In this document: positions 33,286-40,963 of the stretch, piece after piece
Position numbering within the stretch: position 1 is the first letter of the stretch
How the letters are laid out: each line of letters opens with the position of its first letter
From: Candidatus Sulfopaludibacter sp. SbA3
GTDB taxonomy: Bacteria; Acidobacteriota; Terriglobia; Bryobacterales; Bryobacteraceae
Assembly: GCA_945893365.1 (NCBI GenBank)
Contig: CAMDED010000058.1
Coordinates: 1-43,005, forward strand
Reading direction: 5' to 3'
Length of the DNA: 43,005 bases
Notes under the pieces: model-generated
Seen by the model: the letters and a program-made list of their open reading frames with translations, nothing else
Database searches by the model: none
Told to the model about the DNA's origin: nothing
Position numbers and translations under genes: made by a program

Positions 33286-34902
33286 ATGCGATCATGTAGA
33301 TTCATGGTCTGGCGTCTCTGTTTGGTGAGTTTCGCGGCGGCGGCTCAGGGACCGATCCACTTCGAAAACAGAGCTTCGGAGGCGGGTGTGAAGTTTGTGC
33401 TCGAAAGTTCTCCCACGCCGCTGAAGCACCTGATAGAAACCATGCCTGGCGGGGTCGCCGTATTCGACTACAATTCCGACGGGCGGCCGGACATTTTTTT
33501 CGCGAACGGCGCGGCGCTGCCGTCGCTCGAGAAGAATTCCGGAAGGTATCACAACAGGCTTTATCGCAATGATGGGAACTGGAAGTTCACCGATGTCACC
33601 GGGCAGGCCGGGCTTGCCGGAGCGGGTTACTCGATGGGCGCGGCCGCGGCCGATTTTGACAACGACGGGCATCCGGACCTGTTCGTCCCGGGCGCCTACC
33701 GCAACCTGCTCTACCGCAATCGTGGCGACGGCACGTTCGAGGACCTCACCGGGAGGTCGGGGATCAACTCGAAATACTGGTCGGTGGCCGCGGGCTGGTT
33801 CGATTTCGACAACGACGGGCGGTTGGATCTTTTCGTGGTCAATTACGCGAAATGGACTCCCGCCTTCGACCGGTTCTGCGGCGATGCGGACAGGCAAATC
33901 CGCATTTACTGCCACCCCAAATACTTTCCGTCCGTGCCTAATCAACTGTACCGAAATCTAGGCGGAGGGCGGTTTGAGGAGATCTCGGAGGCGGCGGGGC
34001 TATCGCGGCACTTCGGTCGCGGGATGTCGGTGGTCTTCGCGGACTACGATGGCGACGGCTTTGAGGACGCCTTCGTCGCCAATGACAAACTGGAGAACTT
34101 CCTGTTCCACAACAAGGCGGGAAAATCGTTCGAGGAGGTGGCCGTGGCGGCGGGCGTGGCATTGCCGGACGACGGACGTCCCATCTCGGGCATGGGTGCG
34201 GACTTTCGCGACTACAACAACGACGGTCTGCCCGACCTGATCGTGACCGCGCTGAGCGGCGAGACGTTTCCGCTGTTTCAAAACCTCGGGAAGTCGCAAT
34301 TCCGCGACGCGACGCACTCTTCGAAACTCGCCTCGGCGACACGCCTCTACGCGGGCTGGAGCGTTGGCTTTGCCGATTTCGACAACGACGGCTGGCGCGA
34401 TCTATTCACCGCCAACTCCCACGTCAACGATCTGGTGGAGAAGTTTGAGCCGTACGTCTACCGGCAACCGAACACGGTGTTCCGGAACCAGCGAGACGGG
34501 ACCTTTACACTAACCGACAGCGGGATGTCGCTCGCGAAAACGGCGCACCGGGGCAGCGCCTTTGCGGATTTCGACGGGGACGGCCGAGTGGATATCGTCG
34601 TCTCCGCGCTAGGCGGATCAGCGGAGCTTTGGAGAAACCTCAGTCCGGGCGGGGGGGCTTGGCTTGACATCCGCCTGGTGGGCAGGAAGTCGAACCGCGA
34701 CGGACTCGGCGCGAAGATCCGGATCGGCAATCAGACCAATCCGATGACGAGCGCGGCGGGCTACGCGTCCTCCAGTCTCACGCCGGTTCATTTCGGCGGA
34801 TTGGCTGGGAAGGTGGACGTCGAGATACGGTGGCCGAGCGGGCTCAGGCAAACGGTGAAGGGCGTTGCGACGAGCAGGACGCTCACTATTGCGGAGGAGT
34901 GA
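33286..34902 (+). CDS. CRTAC1-like protein: FG-GAP repeats + ASPIC/UnbV
   Basis: A 538-residue exported protein (ATG at 33286; the second ATG at 33304 is also possible). After a short leader (CLVSFAAAAQ) it holds seven calcium-binding FG-GAP/VCBS repeats, recognisable as DYNSDGRPD, DFDNDGHPD, DFDNDGRLD, DYDGDGFED, DYNNDGLPD, DFDNDGWRD and DFDGDGRVD. It ends in an ASPIC/UnbV module (WLDIRLVGRKSNRDGLGAKI, AAGYASSSLTPVHFGG). Proteins of this type are secreted or surface beta-propellers of unknown ligand. The gene overlaps the convergent TPR gene by 17 bp. The gap 33037-33285 upstream holds only GC-rich short repeats (GGCGACCGG twice). Confidence 0.9.
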   Translation: MRSCRFMVWRLCLVSFAAAAQGPIHFENRASEAGVKFVLESSPTPLKHLIETMPGGVAVFDYNSDGRPDIFFANGAALPSLEKNSGRYHNRLYRNDGNWKFTDVTGQAGLAGAGYSMGAAAADFDNDGHPDLFVPGAYRNLLYRNRGDGTFEDLTGRSGINSKYWSVAAGWFDFDNDGRLDLFVVNYAKWTPAFDRFCGDADRQIRIYCHPKYFPSVPNQLYRNLGGGRFEEISEAAGLSRHFGRGMSVVFADYDGDGFEDAFVANDKLENFLFHNKAGKSFEEVAVAAGVALPDDGRPISGMGADFRDYNNDGLPDLIVTALSGETFPLFQNLGKSQFRDATHSSKLASATRLYAGWSVGFADFDNDGWRDLFTANSHVNDLVEKFEPYVYRQPNTVFRNQRDGTFTLTDSGMSLAKTAHRGSAFADFDGDGRVDIVVSALGGSAELWRNLSPGGGAWLDIRLVGRKSNRDGLGAKIRIGNQTNPMTSAAGYASSSLTPVHFGGLAGKVDVEIRWPSGLRQTVKGVATSRTLTIAEE

Positions 34903-36370
34903 TTTCGCCCGGCTGGCCGTCGTCGCCGGCGAGCTTCCGCAACTGCCGGCTCTTCTGTGCGAGCTGTGCGGCCTCGACCGTCTTGCCTTGCACGGCGAGC
35001 GCGCAGCTCAACTGAAAATGGAGACTTCCATCGCGGTCGGCGGGCAGCGCGGCGCGGAGGTGGGGCACGGCATCGGCTGCGCGGTCAGCGGCAATAAGCG
35101 CACGTCCGAGAGAGGCGCGGGCTGCGAGCAGCGCCGGAGCGAGTTTCACGGCCTTGTCGAGAGGATCGATCGCGTCTTCCAGTTTCTGCTGAGCCATAAG
35201 AGCCTCGCCTAGCATCCACAACAGCTCGGCGTTGTCCGGCGTCTTTTCGAGCAGCGTGCGAAGGGCCGTTTCGGCCTGCAAATACTCTTTGCTTGCGAGC
35301 AGCGTCGCCGCGAACTCACGCTCGAGGTCCGAATCGCCGGGACGCTTGCCGATGGCCGCCTGCCACTCCTTGATCGATTCCTCATGTTTGCTCTGATTGC
35401 GATACAGATTTCCGAGAAACGAGTGCCACTCAACGGAGTCCGGAAAGCGGCTTAACTGCGCGAACGCCTCGCGAGCCAGTTCGTTGTATGCCTTCGAGCG
35501 CCAGTAGAGAACCTCCGGTGTCCGACCCGGCGATTCGGCCGCAAGGAGGTAGCGCTTCGCCAGAAAATGGCACTCGGCGGTGGGCTTCGCGCACGGCGGG
35601 GGAGCGACTTGAGCGGCTTTGCCCTTCTCGACGGAAGCCCAGTCCGGGTGATCCGTCTGCTGGTAGATCGCAGCGACGCTCTCCCGCCAGTCGCGGCGAT
35701 TCAGCTTGGCGAGCGCCTCGCGGAAGAGTGCGAGAGCGCCGCGAAGCTGGCGCTGCTTGAGCCGGGTTTCGGCGGCGAGCGCAAGCCAATAGGGTGAACC
35801 GGGAGCCAGTGAATCGAGCCTGGCGAAGGCTTCTTCCGAGAGCCCTTCATAGCTGCGCCCAAGGCCCGCCCAGATGCGCGGCTCCCCCGGCTGGATCTTC
35901 GCCAAGGCACGCAGAGCGAACGAGGCGGATCCGAATTTCCCGGACATCAGTCCGGCGTCGGCCAACATCTGCAGAACTTCGTTGTCCTGTGGCATCACGC
36001 GCCTGGCGCGCTCGAGAAAGCCGACAGCTTTTGCCGGATCACCCAGCCGAAGGTAGGAGGCGCCGCACATGGCGAGCGCGGGACCGTGATTGGGTTCGAC
36101 GCGCAACACTTCTCCAAGAGTCGCGGCGGCCTCGCGGTCGCGGCCGGCCATGTGCTCGGCAATGCCGAGATTGAGCCGCACCCCGGGATTGCCGGGCAGC
36201 GCTTTGACCAACTCCTCGTAGAGCGGGATCGCGTCGGCAAACCGGCCCTCGGCGAGCAGACTCTTGGCTTGTCGCGACTTGAGAGCAAGCTGATCCTGCT
36301 GCTGGCCGGCGGCGGCAAAGGCAAGAAGAACGGCGATGCCGGCTGGCAGGAACGGGTTCGACGCGCGCAT
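34886..36370 (-). CDS. Exported TPR-repeat protein paired with CRTAC1 gene
   Basis: A 494-residue protein. The leader (LPAGIAVLLAFAAAGQ) is followed by about ten TPR-like units, such as RFADAIPLYEELVKALPGNP, EAAATLGEVLRVEPNHGPAL, KAVGFLERARRVMPQDNEVL, DAIDPLDKAVKLAPALLAAR and DAVPHLRAALPADRDGSLH. It is tail-to-tail with the CRTAC1 gene (17-bp overlap) and head-to-head with an Oar-like receptor (65-bp gap). CRTAC1 and TPR proteins often neighbour one another in acidobacteria and planctomycetes, so a shared surface function is likely but unproven. Confidence 0.88.
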   Translation of the reverse strand: MRASNPFLPAGIAVLLAFAAAGQQQDQLALKSRQAKSLLAEGRFADAIPLYEELVKALPGNPGVRLNLGIAEHMAGRDREAAATLGEVLRVEPNHGPALAMCGASYLRLGDPAKAVGFLERARRVMPQDNEVLQMLADAGLMSGKFGSASFALRALAKIQPGEPRIWAGLGRSYEGLSEEAFARLDSLAPGSPYWLALAAETRLKQRQLRGALALFREALAKLNRRDWRESVAAIYQQTDHPDWASVEKGKAAQVAPPPCAKPTAECHFLAKRYLLAAESPGRTPEVLYWRSKAYNELAREAFAQLSRFPDSVEWHSFLGNLYRNQSKHEESIKEWQAAIGKRPGDSDLEREFAATLLASKEYLQAETALRTLLEKTPDNAELLWMLGEALMAQQKLEDAIDPLDKAVKLAPALLAARASLGRALIAADRAADAVPHLRAALPADRDGSLHFQLSCALAVQGKTVEAAQLAQKSRQLRKLAGDDGQPGEITPPQ

Positions 36371-36378
36371 CGTTGGGA

Positions 36379-36407
36379 TTGACGTGGGGTACCGTAACTG
36401 ATACTAT
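36379..36407 (+). promoter_or_regulatory. Sigma70-like promoter of the third receptor gene
   Basis: TTGACG (36379-36384, five of six) and TACTAT (36402-36407, four of six) are separated by 17 bases and point rightward. Transcription would begin near 36414, leaving GAGGTG (36425-36430) as the ribosome binding site of the receptor gene at 36436. Confidence 0.6.
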
Positions 36408-36435
36408 CAGGAAATTTCGGTCTTGAGGTGGTTCG

Positions 36436-39400
36436 ATGAATCGACTTGTCGCTGTCCTCGCGCTTGCGCTTTCCGCGGCGTTTCCAGTAGCTGCCCAGGT
36501 GTTATACGGATCCTTGACTGGCGTTGTCCAGGATTCCGCCGGCGCGGTTGTGCCCGGAGCTGCCGTTAAGGTGAGAAACACCGGCACGTCCCAGGAATTT
36601 TCCGCGCAGACGAACGACGCCGGCGGCTACACCTTTAACACTCTGGTTGCAGGGACCTATGAACTGACGTTCGGCGCGAGCGGTTTCCGCCCGGTCACCC
36701 GCCAGGGAATTGTCATCACGGTGAACACGGTTCGCCGCGAGGACGTTGGGCTCGAGGTCGGCCAAGTCAACGAGAGCGTGACCGTCCAGGCCGGAACCGT
36801 CGCCCTGCAGACCGATAAGACCGACCTGCACTCGGAGCTGAGCTCGAAAGAAGTGCTCAACTTGCCGCTGCCGCGCTACCGGAACTACCAGAGTCTGATC
36901 AACCTGGTGCCTGGCGCGACGCCCGGCCGCCTGCAGAACTCGATTCAAGCCGCTCCTGGACGGGCGCTTGAAACGAACGTGAACGGAGTGAATCGAAACA
37001 ATAACTCCACCCGGATCGACGGCGCGGTCAGCGTCTACATTTGGCTTCCCAGCCACTCAGCGTATGTGCCTCCCGCGGAAACCATCGAAGCGGTAAACGT
37101 GTCGACCAACAATTTCGATGCCGAGCAGGGGTATGCAGCCGGCGCCGCGATCACGTTAGTCACCAAGTCCGGCACGAATCAACTGCACGGTTCGGCTTGG
37201 GCGCTTAACGACAATGCGAGGTTCCAGGCGAAGAACTTCTTCAACAGCGGAGCGAAGCCGAAAAACAATAACAACATCCATGGCGTGACGGTGGGCGGCC
37301 CGGTGGTGAAGAACAAACTCTTCTACTTCTTCGGCTGGGAGGCGCAACATGAACGCCTGGGCGCGACGCAGCTTCTGACCGTGCCGACCGCCGATCAGCG
37401 GGCGGGTGATTTTTCGAGGTACAACGCGGTAATCTATGACCCCACCACTGGCGCCGCGAACGGTTCCGGGCGCACTCCGTTTCCCGGAAACCGCGTTCCG
37501 GCAAACCAGCAAAGCGCGATTACTCAGAAGATTCAGAGTCTGATTCCGGCGCCTAATCTGGGCGGGACGGCATCGAACTTTCTGGCCAACGGATCGCAGC
37601 GTCTCGACAAGCATCACTTCGACACGAAGGTGAACTGGAACCGCAATGCGAGCCACATGATATGGGGCAAGTACTCGACCATGAACGCCCTAGTGGGATG
37701 CGACGCCGCGTTTGGCGATGGCGGAGGGGCGCCGCTATGCCCTTCCGGGTCGAGCATCGGAGACGGCCATTTGCGTACGCAAGTGGCGACAGTCGGCACA
37801 ACCTATATCTTCTCGCCGACGTTTCTCTATGACGGCCTGATCGGATGGACCCGGCAGGGACAAGCGGTGACGGGGTTTGGTTACGGGACCGATCTGGGAA
37901 GCAAGACCTACGGTATTCCGGGCACTAACGGCAAGGATATTCGCGAAAGCGGCGCTCCGGTTATCAGCATCTCCGGCTATACCAATCACTTGAGCGACAC
38001 CGATACGCGGCCGTTCTTCATGCACGACAGTTCGTTCACGACGAACCACAATTTTTCGGTCACCCGGTCGAAGCATGACATCCGGTTCGGATACGAGGGG
38101 GTGCGCCATATACTCAACGAGTATTCGCCGGACGGAGGCGGAAACGGCGGACCGCAAGGCGCGCTGCTCTTCACGCAAGGCATCACGTCCACGCCCGGGG
38201 CCGCGCTGACGCAGTACAACTCTTACGCGGCGTACCTGATGGGGTTGCCCGAAACCATGAGGCGGGCCGCCCAGCAAGAGATCATGACGGCGTACAATAA
38301 CCAGCACGCGTGGTATGTGCGCGACCGCTGGGCGGTGACCCAAAAGCTGACCTTTTCGATGGGCCTGCGCTATGAACTGTATCCGCTCCAGACGCGGTCG
38401 GGCCGCGGCGGCATCGAGGGGTACGATCCAAGCACGAATATCGTCACGCTCGGAGGCGTGAATGACATTCCGAAGGGTGTGGGTGTTTCGACGAGCCATA
38501 AGCTGTTTGCGCCGCGCGTGGGTTTTGCCTATCGGCTGGGGACCAAAACCGTGGTCCGCAGCGGTTATGGATTGACGTTTATTCCGATGGCGATGGCGCG
38601 GCCGCTGCGCGGATTCTTCCCGCTGATCTACGCCAGCAACTTCAATTCGGCGAACTCGTTTCAACCGGTTCGCACTGTGGAGCAGGGCATTCCGCTGATC
38701 GTACTGCCCGACATCAGCTCCGGGCGGGTACCACTGCCGGCGACCGCTCAGATGCGCTTTATCCCGACGTCGGAGTTGCACCGCGGATACGTCCAATCGT
38801 GGAATTTCGTGATCGAGCGCGAGTTACCGGGGCAAATCGTAGGCTCAATCGGCTATGTCGGCACCAGGACCGTGCGTAGTTTCGGCGACCTCGAAATCAA
38901 CGCCGCGGCTCCGGGCGCAGGCCTTGCGGGCAGACCGCTGAACGTGAAGTTCGGCCACACGGTGGATACCTGGGCGTGGGACGGGTACTTGAACGCGAAC
39001 TACCACGCGTTGCAGGTGGCGGTGAACCGGCGAGCCGCCAGCGGGCTGACGCTGAAGGGCGCGTATACATATTCCAAGGCCATCAACCAGACCGACGAGG
39101 ACGGTTGGACGGGGACGATCAACTGGAACTGGGCACCGGTGTTTGGCCGTAACCGCGCGCAAGCCGGCTACAATATTCCGCAGGTGTTTCAAATGGGGTT
39201 TGTGTACGAGCTGCCGATGGGCGGTGGTAAGAAATTTGCCAATTCCGGCGTCTCGAAGCGGATACTGGGCGGCTGGCAGGTGAATGGGGTGTTTGCGTCC
39301 TTCCTGGGACGGCCGTTCACGGTTGGCGCCGCAGCCGGGGCGCTGAATGCTCCGGGCAACACGCAGACGGCGGACCAGGTGAAGCCGGTTGTGGAGCAGA

Positions 39401-39714
39401 TCGGCAATGTCGGGATAGGCCGGCAGTTCTTCGATCCAACGGCGTTCGCGGCGCCGGTTGGTGTGCGATTCGGCACTTCGGGCCGGAACATTCTTCGCGG
39501 TCCGGGGGCGGTGAACCTCGATCTCGGTATCTTCCGAAAGATCCCGATTCGAGAACGGGTGACTTTGGAACTCCGCTTCGAAGCCGCCAACTTTTCGAAC
39601 ACGCCGCATTTCAACAACCCGAACGCCAACGTCAACGGCGGGAACTTCATGCAAGTGACGAGCGCGCTGGCCGATCAGCGTCAGCTCCGATTCACGCTAC
39701 GCGCGGCCTGGTAA
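36436..39714 (+). CDS. Oar-like TonB-dependent receptor
   Basis: An intact 1,092-residue receptor. After the signal peptide (MNRLVAVLALALSAAFPVAA) comes the carboxypeptidase-regulatory fold (residues about 22-100, GSLTGVVQDSAGAVVPGAAV, YTFNTLVAGTYELTFGASGF). The plug follows (LNLPLPRYRNYQSLINLVPG, VNGVNRNNNSTRIDG), then the large barrel, whose last segment is QRQLRFTLRAAW with a final aromatic. It has its own promoter. It would import a large substrate through the outer membrane with TonB energy. Its short N-glycine and Asn runs (RNNNST, KNNNNI) are loops rather than functional motifs. Confidence 0.9.
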   Translation: MNRLVAVLALALSAAFPVAAQVLYGSLTGVVQDSAGAVVPGAAVKVRNTGTSQEFSAQTNDAGGYTFNTLVAGTYELTFGASGFRPVTRQGIVITVNTVRREDVGLEVGQVNESVTVQAGTVALQTDKTDLHSELSSKEVLNLPLPRYRNYQSLINLVPGATPGRLQNSIQAAPGRALETNVNGVNRNNNSTRIDGAVSVYIWLPSHSAYVPPAETIEAVNVSTNNFDAEQGYAAGAAITLVTKSGTNQLHGSAWALNDNARFQAKNFFNSGAKPKNNNNIHGVTVGGPVVKNKLFYFFGWEAQHERLGATQLLTVPTADQRAGDFSRYNAVIYDPTTGAANGSGRTPFPGNRVPANQQSAITQKIQSLIPAPNLGGTASNFLANGSQRLDKHHFDTKVNWNRNASHMIWGKYSTMNALVGCDAAFGDGGGAPLCPSGSSIGDGHLRTQVATVGTTYIFSPTFLYDGLIGWTRQGQAVTGFGYGTDLGSKTYGIPGTNGKDIRESGAPVISISGYTNHLSDTDTRPFFMHDSSFTTNHNFSVTRSKHDIRFGYEGVRHILNEYSPDGGGNGGPQGALLFTQGITSTPGAALTQYNSYAAYLMGLPETMRRAAQQEIMTAYNNQHAWYVRDRWAVTQKLTFSMGLRYELYPLQTRSGRGGIEGYDPSTNIVTLGGVNDIPKGVGVSTSHKLFAPRVGFAYRLGTKTVVRSGYGLTFIPMAMARPLRGFFPLIYASNFNSANSFQPVRTVEQGIPLIVLPDISSGRVPLPATAQMRFIPTSELHRGYVQSWNFVIERELPGQIVGSIGYVGTRTVRSFGDLEINAAAPGAGLAGRPLNVKFGHTVDTWAWDGYLNANYHALQVAVNRRAASGLTLKGAYTYSKAINQTDEDGWTGTINWNWAPVFGRNRAQAGYNIPQVFQMGFVYELPMGGGKKFANSGVSKRILGGWQVNGVFASFLGRPFTVGAAAGALNAPGNTQTADQVKPVVEQIGNVGIGRQFFDPTAFAAPVGVRFGTSGRNILRGPGAVNLDLGIFRKIPIRERVTLELRFEAANFSNTPHFNNPNANVNGGNFMQVTSALADQRQLRFTLRAAW

Positions 39715-40075
39715 TAGAAACTTTACCGATGCGTGTGGCGGAACCAGCCTACGGCGGAAAAATGCACGGGTGTGGAGGAGAATTCAAGCCGCGGGCTGAA
39801 AGAAACGGGGCGTGACCGAAACCGCGGCGAATGCCGGTCCATGTTTCGAATGGTCCCGCTGAAGCACAGGCCGGGGAAGGAAGCTTGGTTTGTCTCGCCG
39901 ATTCGTGGTTCGTCAACGCCTTCCCGCGGTGACCGCAGGCCGCCGTGACTGAAATGGTGCGCGTGAACGCACCCCGCCGCCTGGTTCGGTGATCCATTTC
40001 ATGCCGCGGCGAAGATGGCGAAGATAACGATGGACGTGACAACGGACGGAATACGGGCTATCGCGCAGGAATCGT
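39715..40075. other. Intergenic gap between receptor and pseudogene
   Basis: I see no credible gene in this 361-bp interval. Short open frames on both strands lack ribosome binding sites and family resemblance. The two flanking genes converge here; no clear terminator hairpin with a T-run was found. Confidence 0.5.
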
Positions 40076-40815
40076 TACCGGATGCTTTTCGTCAGGCTTC
40101 GAGTCACACCGCCGTTGAGGCAGGAGCCGAAGAACGCAACACATCGGTCCCGCATAAGGATCACCGCCGCGGCACCCGTCGACGCGGACGCCGGAACGAT
40201 GAGATCGACATGGCAGACGCCGACGAGTCCAGGAGCCAGGCCGAGGAAAGTCGGCGTTGACTCCGCACCGTTGAAAGCGACGGTGTAGCGGTCCCACTCG
40301 GCATCGGTTCCGCGGTCGGCTTTTCGGAACCTTCGGAAGAGGAGCCAGGCGCGCGATTTCTCCGGTGGACACCGGCGGCTCAGCGGCTGGCAGCCCGGTC
40401 ATGTAACCGATCACGAATTTACCGGCGCGGGCGGGGTTGTCGATCGTAACAACTGAATAGTCGGCCGCGCGTTGGAAAATGCCTGCACCGTCCGCGAATC
40501 GGAAGAAATCGCCCGGTGTTGTCCGTAGACTTGCGCGGGCCAACCGGTTCCTTCAATGGATACGACTTGAACCGTCGCAAACTGCCCTTCCGGGGACGAT
40601 GCCAAGATCGGCGCGGGCGCCCCGCCCACCGATACACGAAAATCGCCGAGCTCGAACGGAAGACGTGTGCCGGATGCAGCTGATAGGCTCTTGAGATGCG
40701 TAAGGCCAGTGCAGAAGATGGCTGCGATCGATCCCTTCGCCGGCGACTGGCCTGGCGCGAGGCACGCAGGAGTCAGGATCATGCACCACGCTGTTCCGGT
40801 TCTCGAAGGCTTCAC
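40076..40815 (-). pseudogene. Frameshifted TIGR03437-domain (Solibacter C-terminal) protein
   Basis: Three successive pieces in two frames spell one decayed domain. From 40815: SPAKGSIAAIFCTGLTHL, LPFELGDFRVSVGGAPAPIL. From about 40540 in another frame: PGDFFRFADGAGIFQRAADY, SVVTIDNPARAGKFVIGYMT, GLPAAEPPVSTG. From about 40322 back in the first frame: AEWDRYTVAFNGAE, FLGLAPGLVGVCHVDLIVPA, SASTGAAAVIL, then a stop (TTA at 40076-40078 on the plus strand). This is the order of the Solibacter paralogous C-terminal domain: the GSI..IFGTGLT strand, the DYS[LV]VT..NPA block, and the FxGLAPGxVGxxxV end. Two frameshifts make it non-functional unless they are sequence errors. The 5' end is not resolved; it may start between 40816 and 40963. 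Confidence 0.7.
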
Positions 40816-40963
40816 GCAAACCTCCGATGCACGGCAACGGCCATTCTCCCAAATATGGCGAATCGCCAGACTGCTTTCGTATGGTCGTGGCGTAGCGACC
40901 CCGCCGCCAAAACACCCGTACAGCCTTTGCGACTACCGGGTCCCCTGTCGCCCGATGTTCCCG

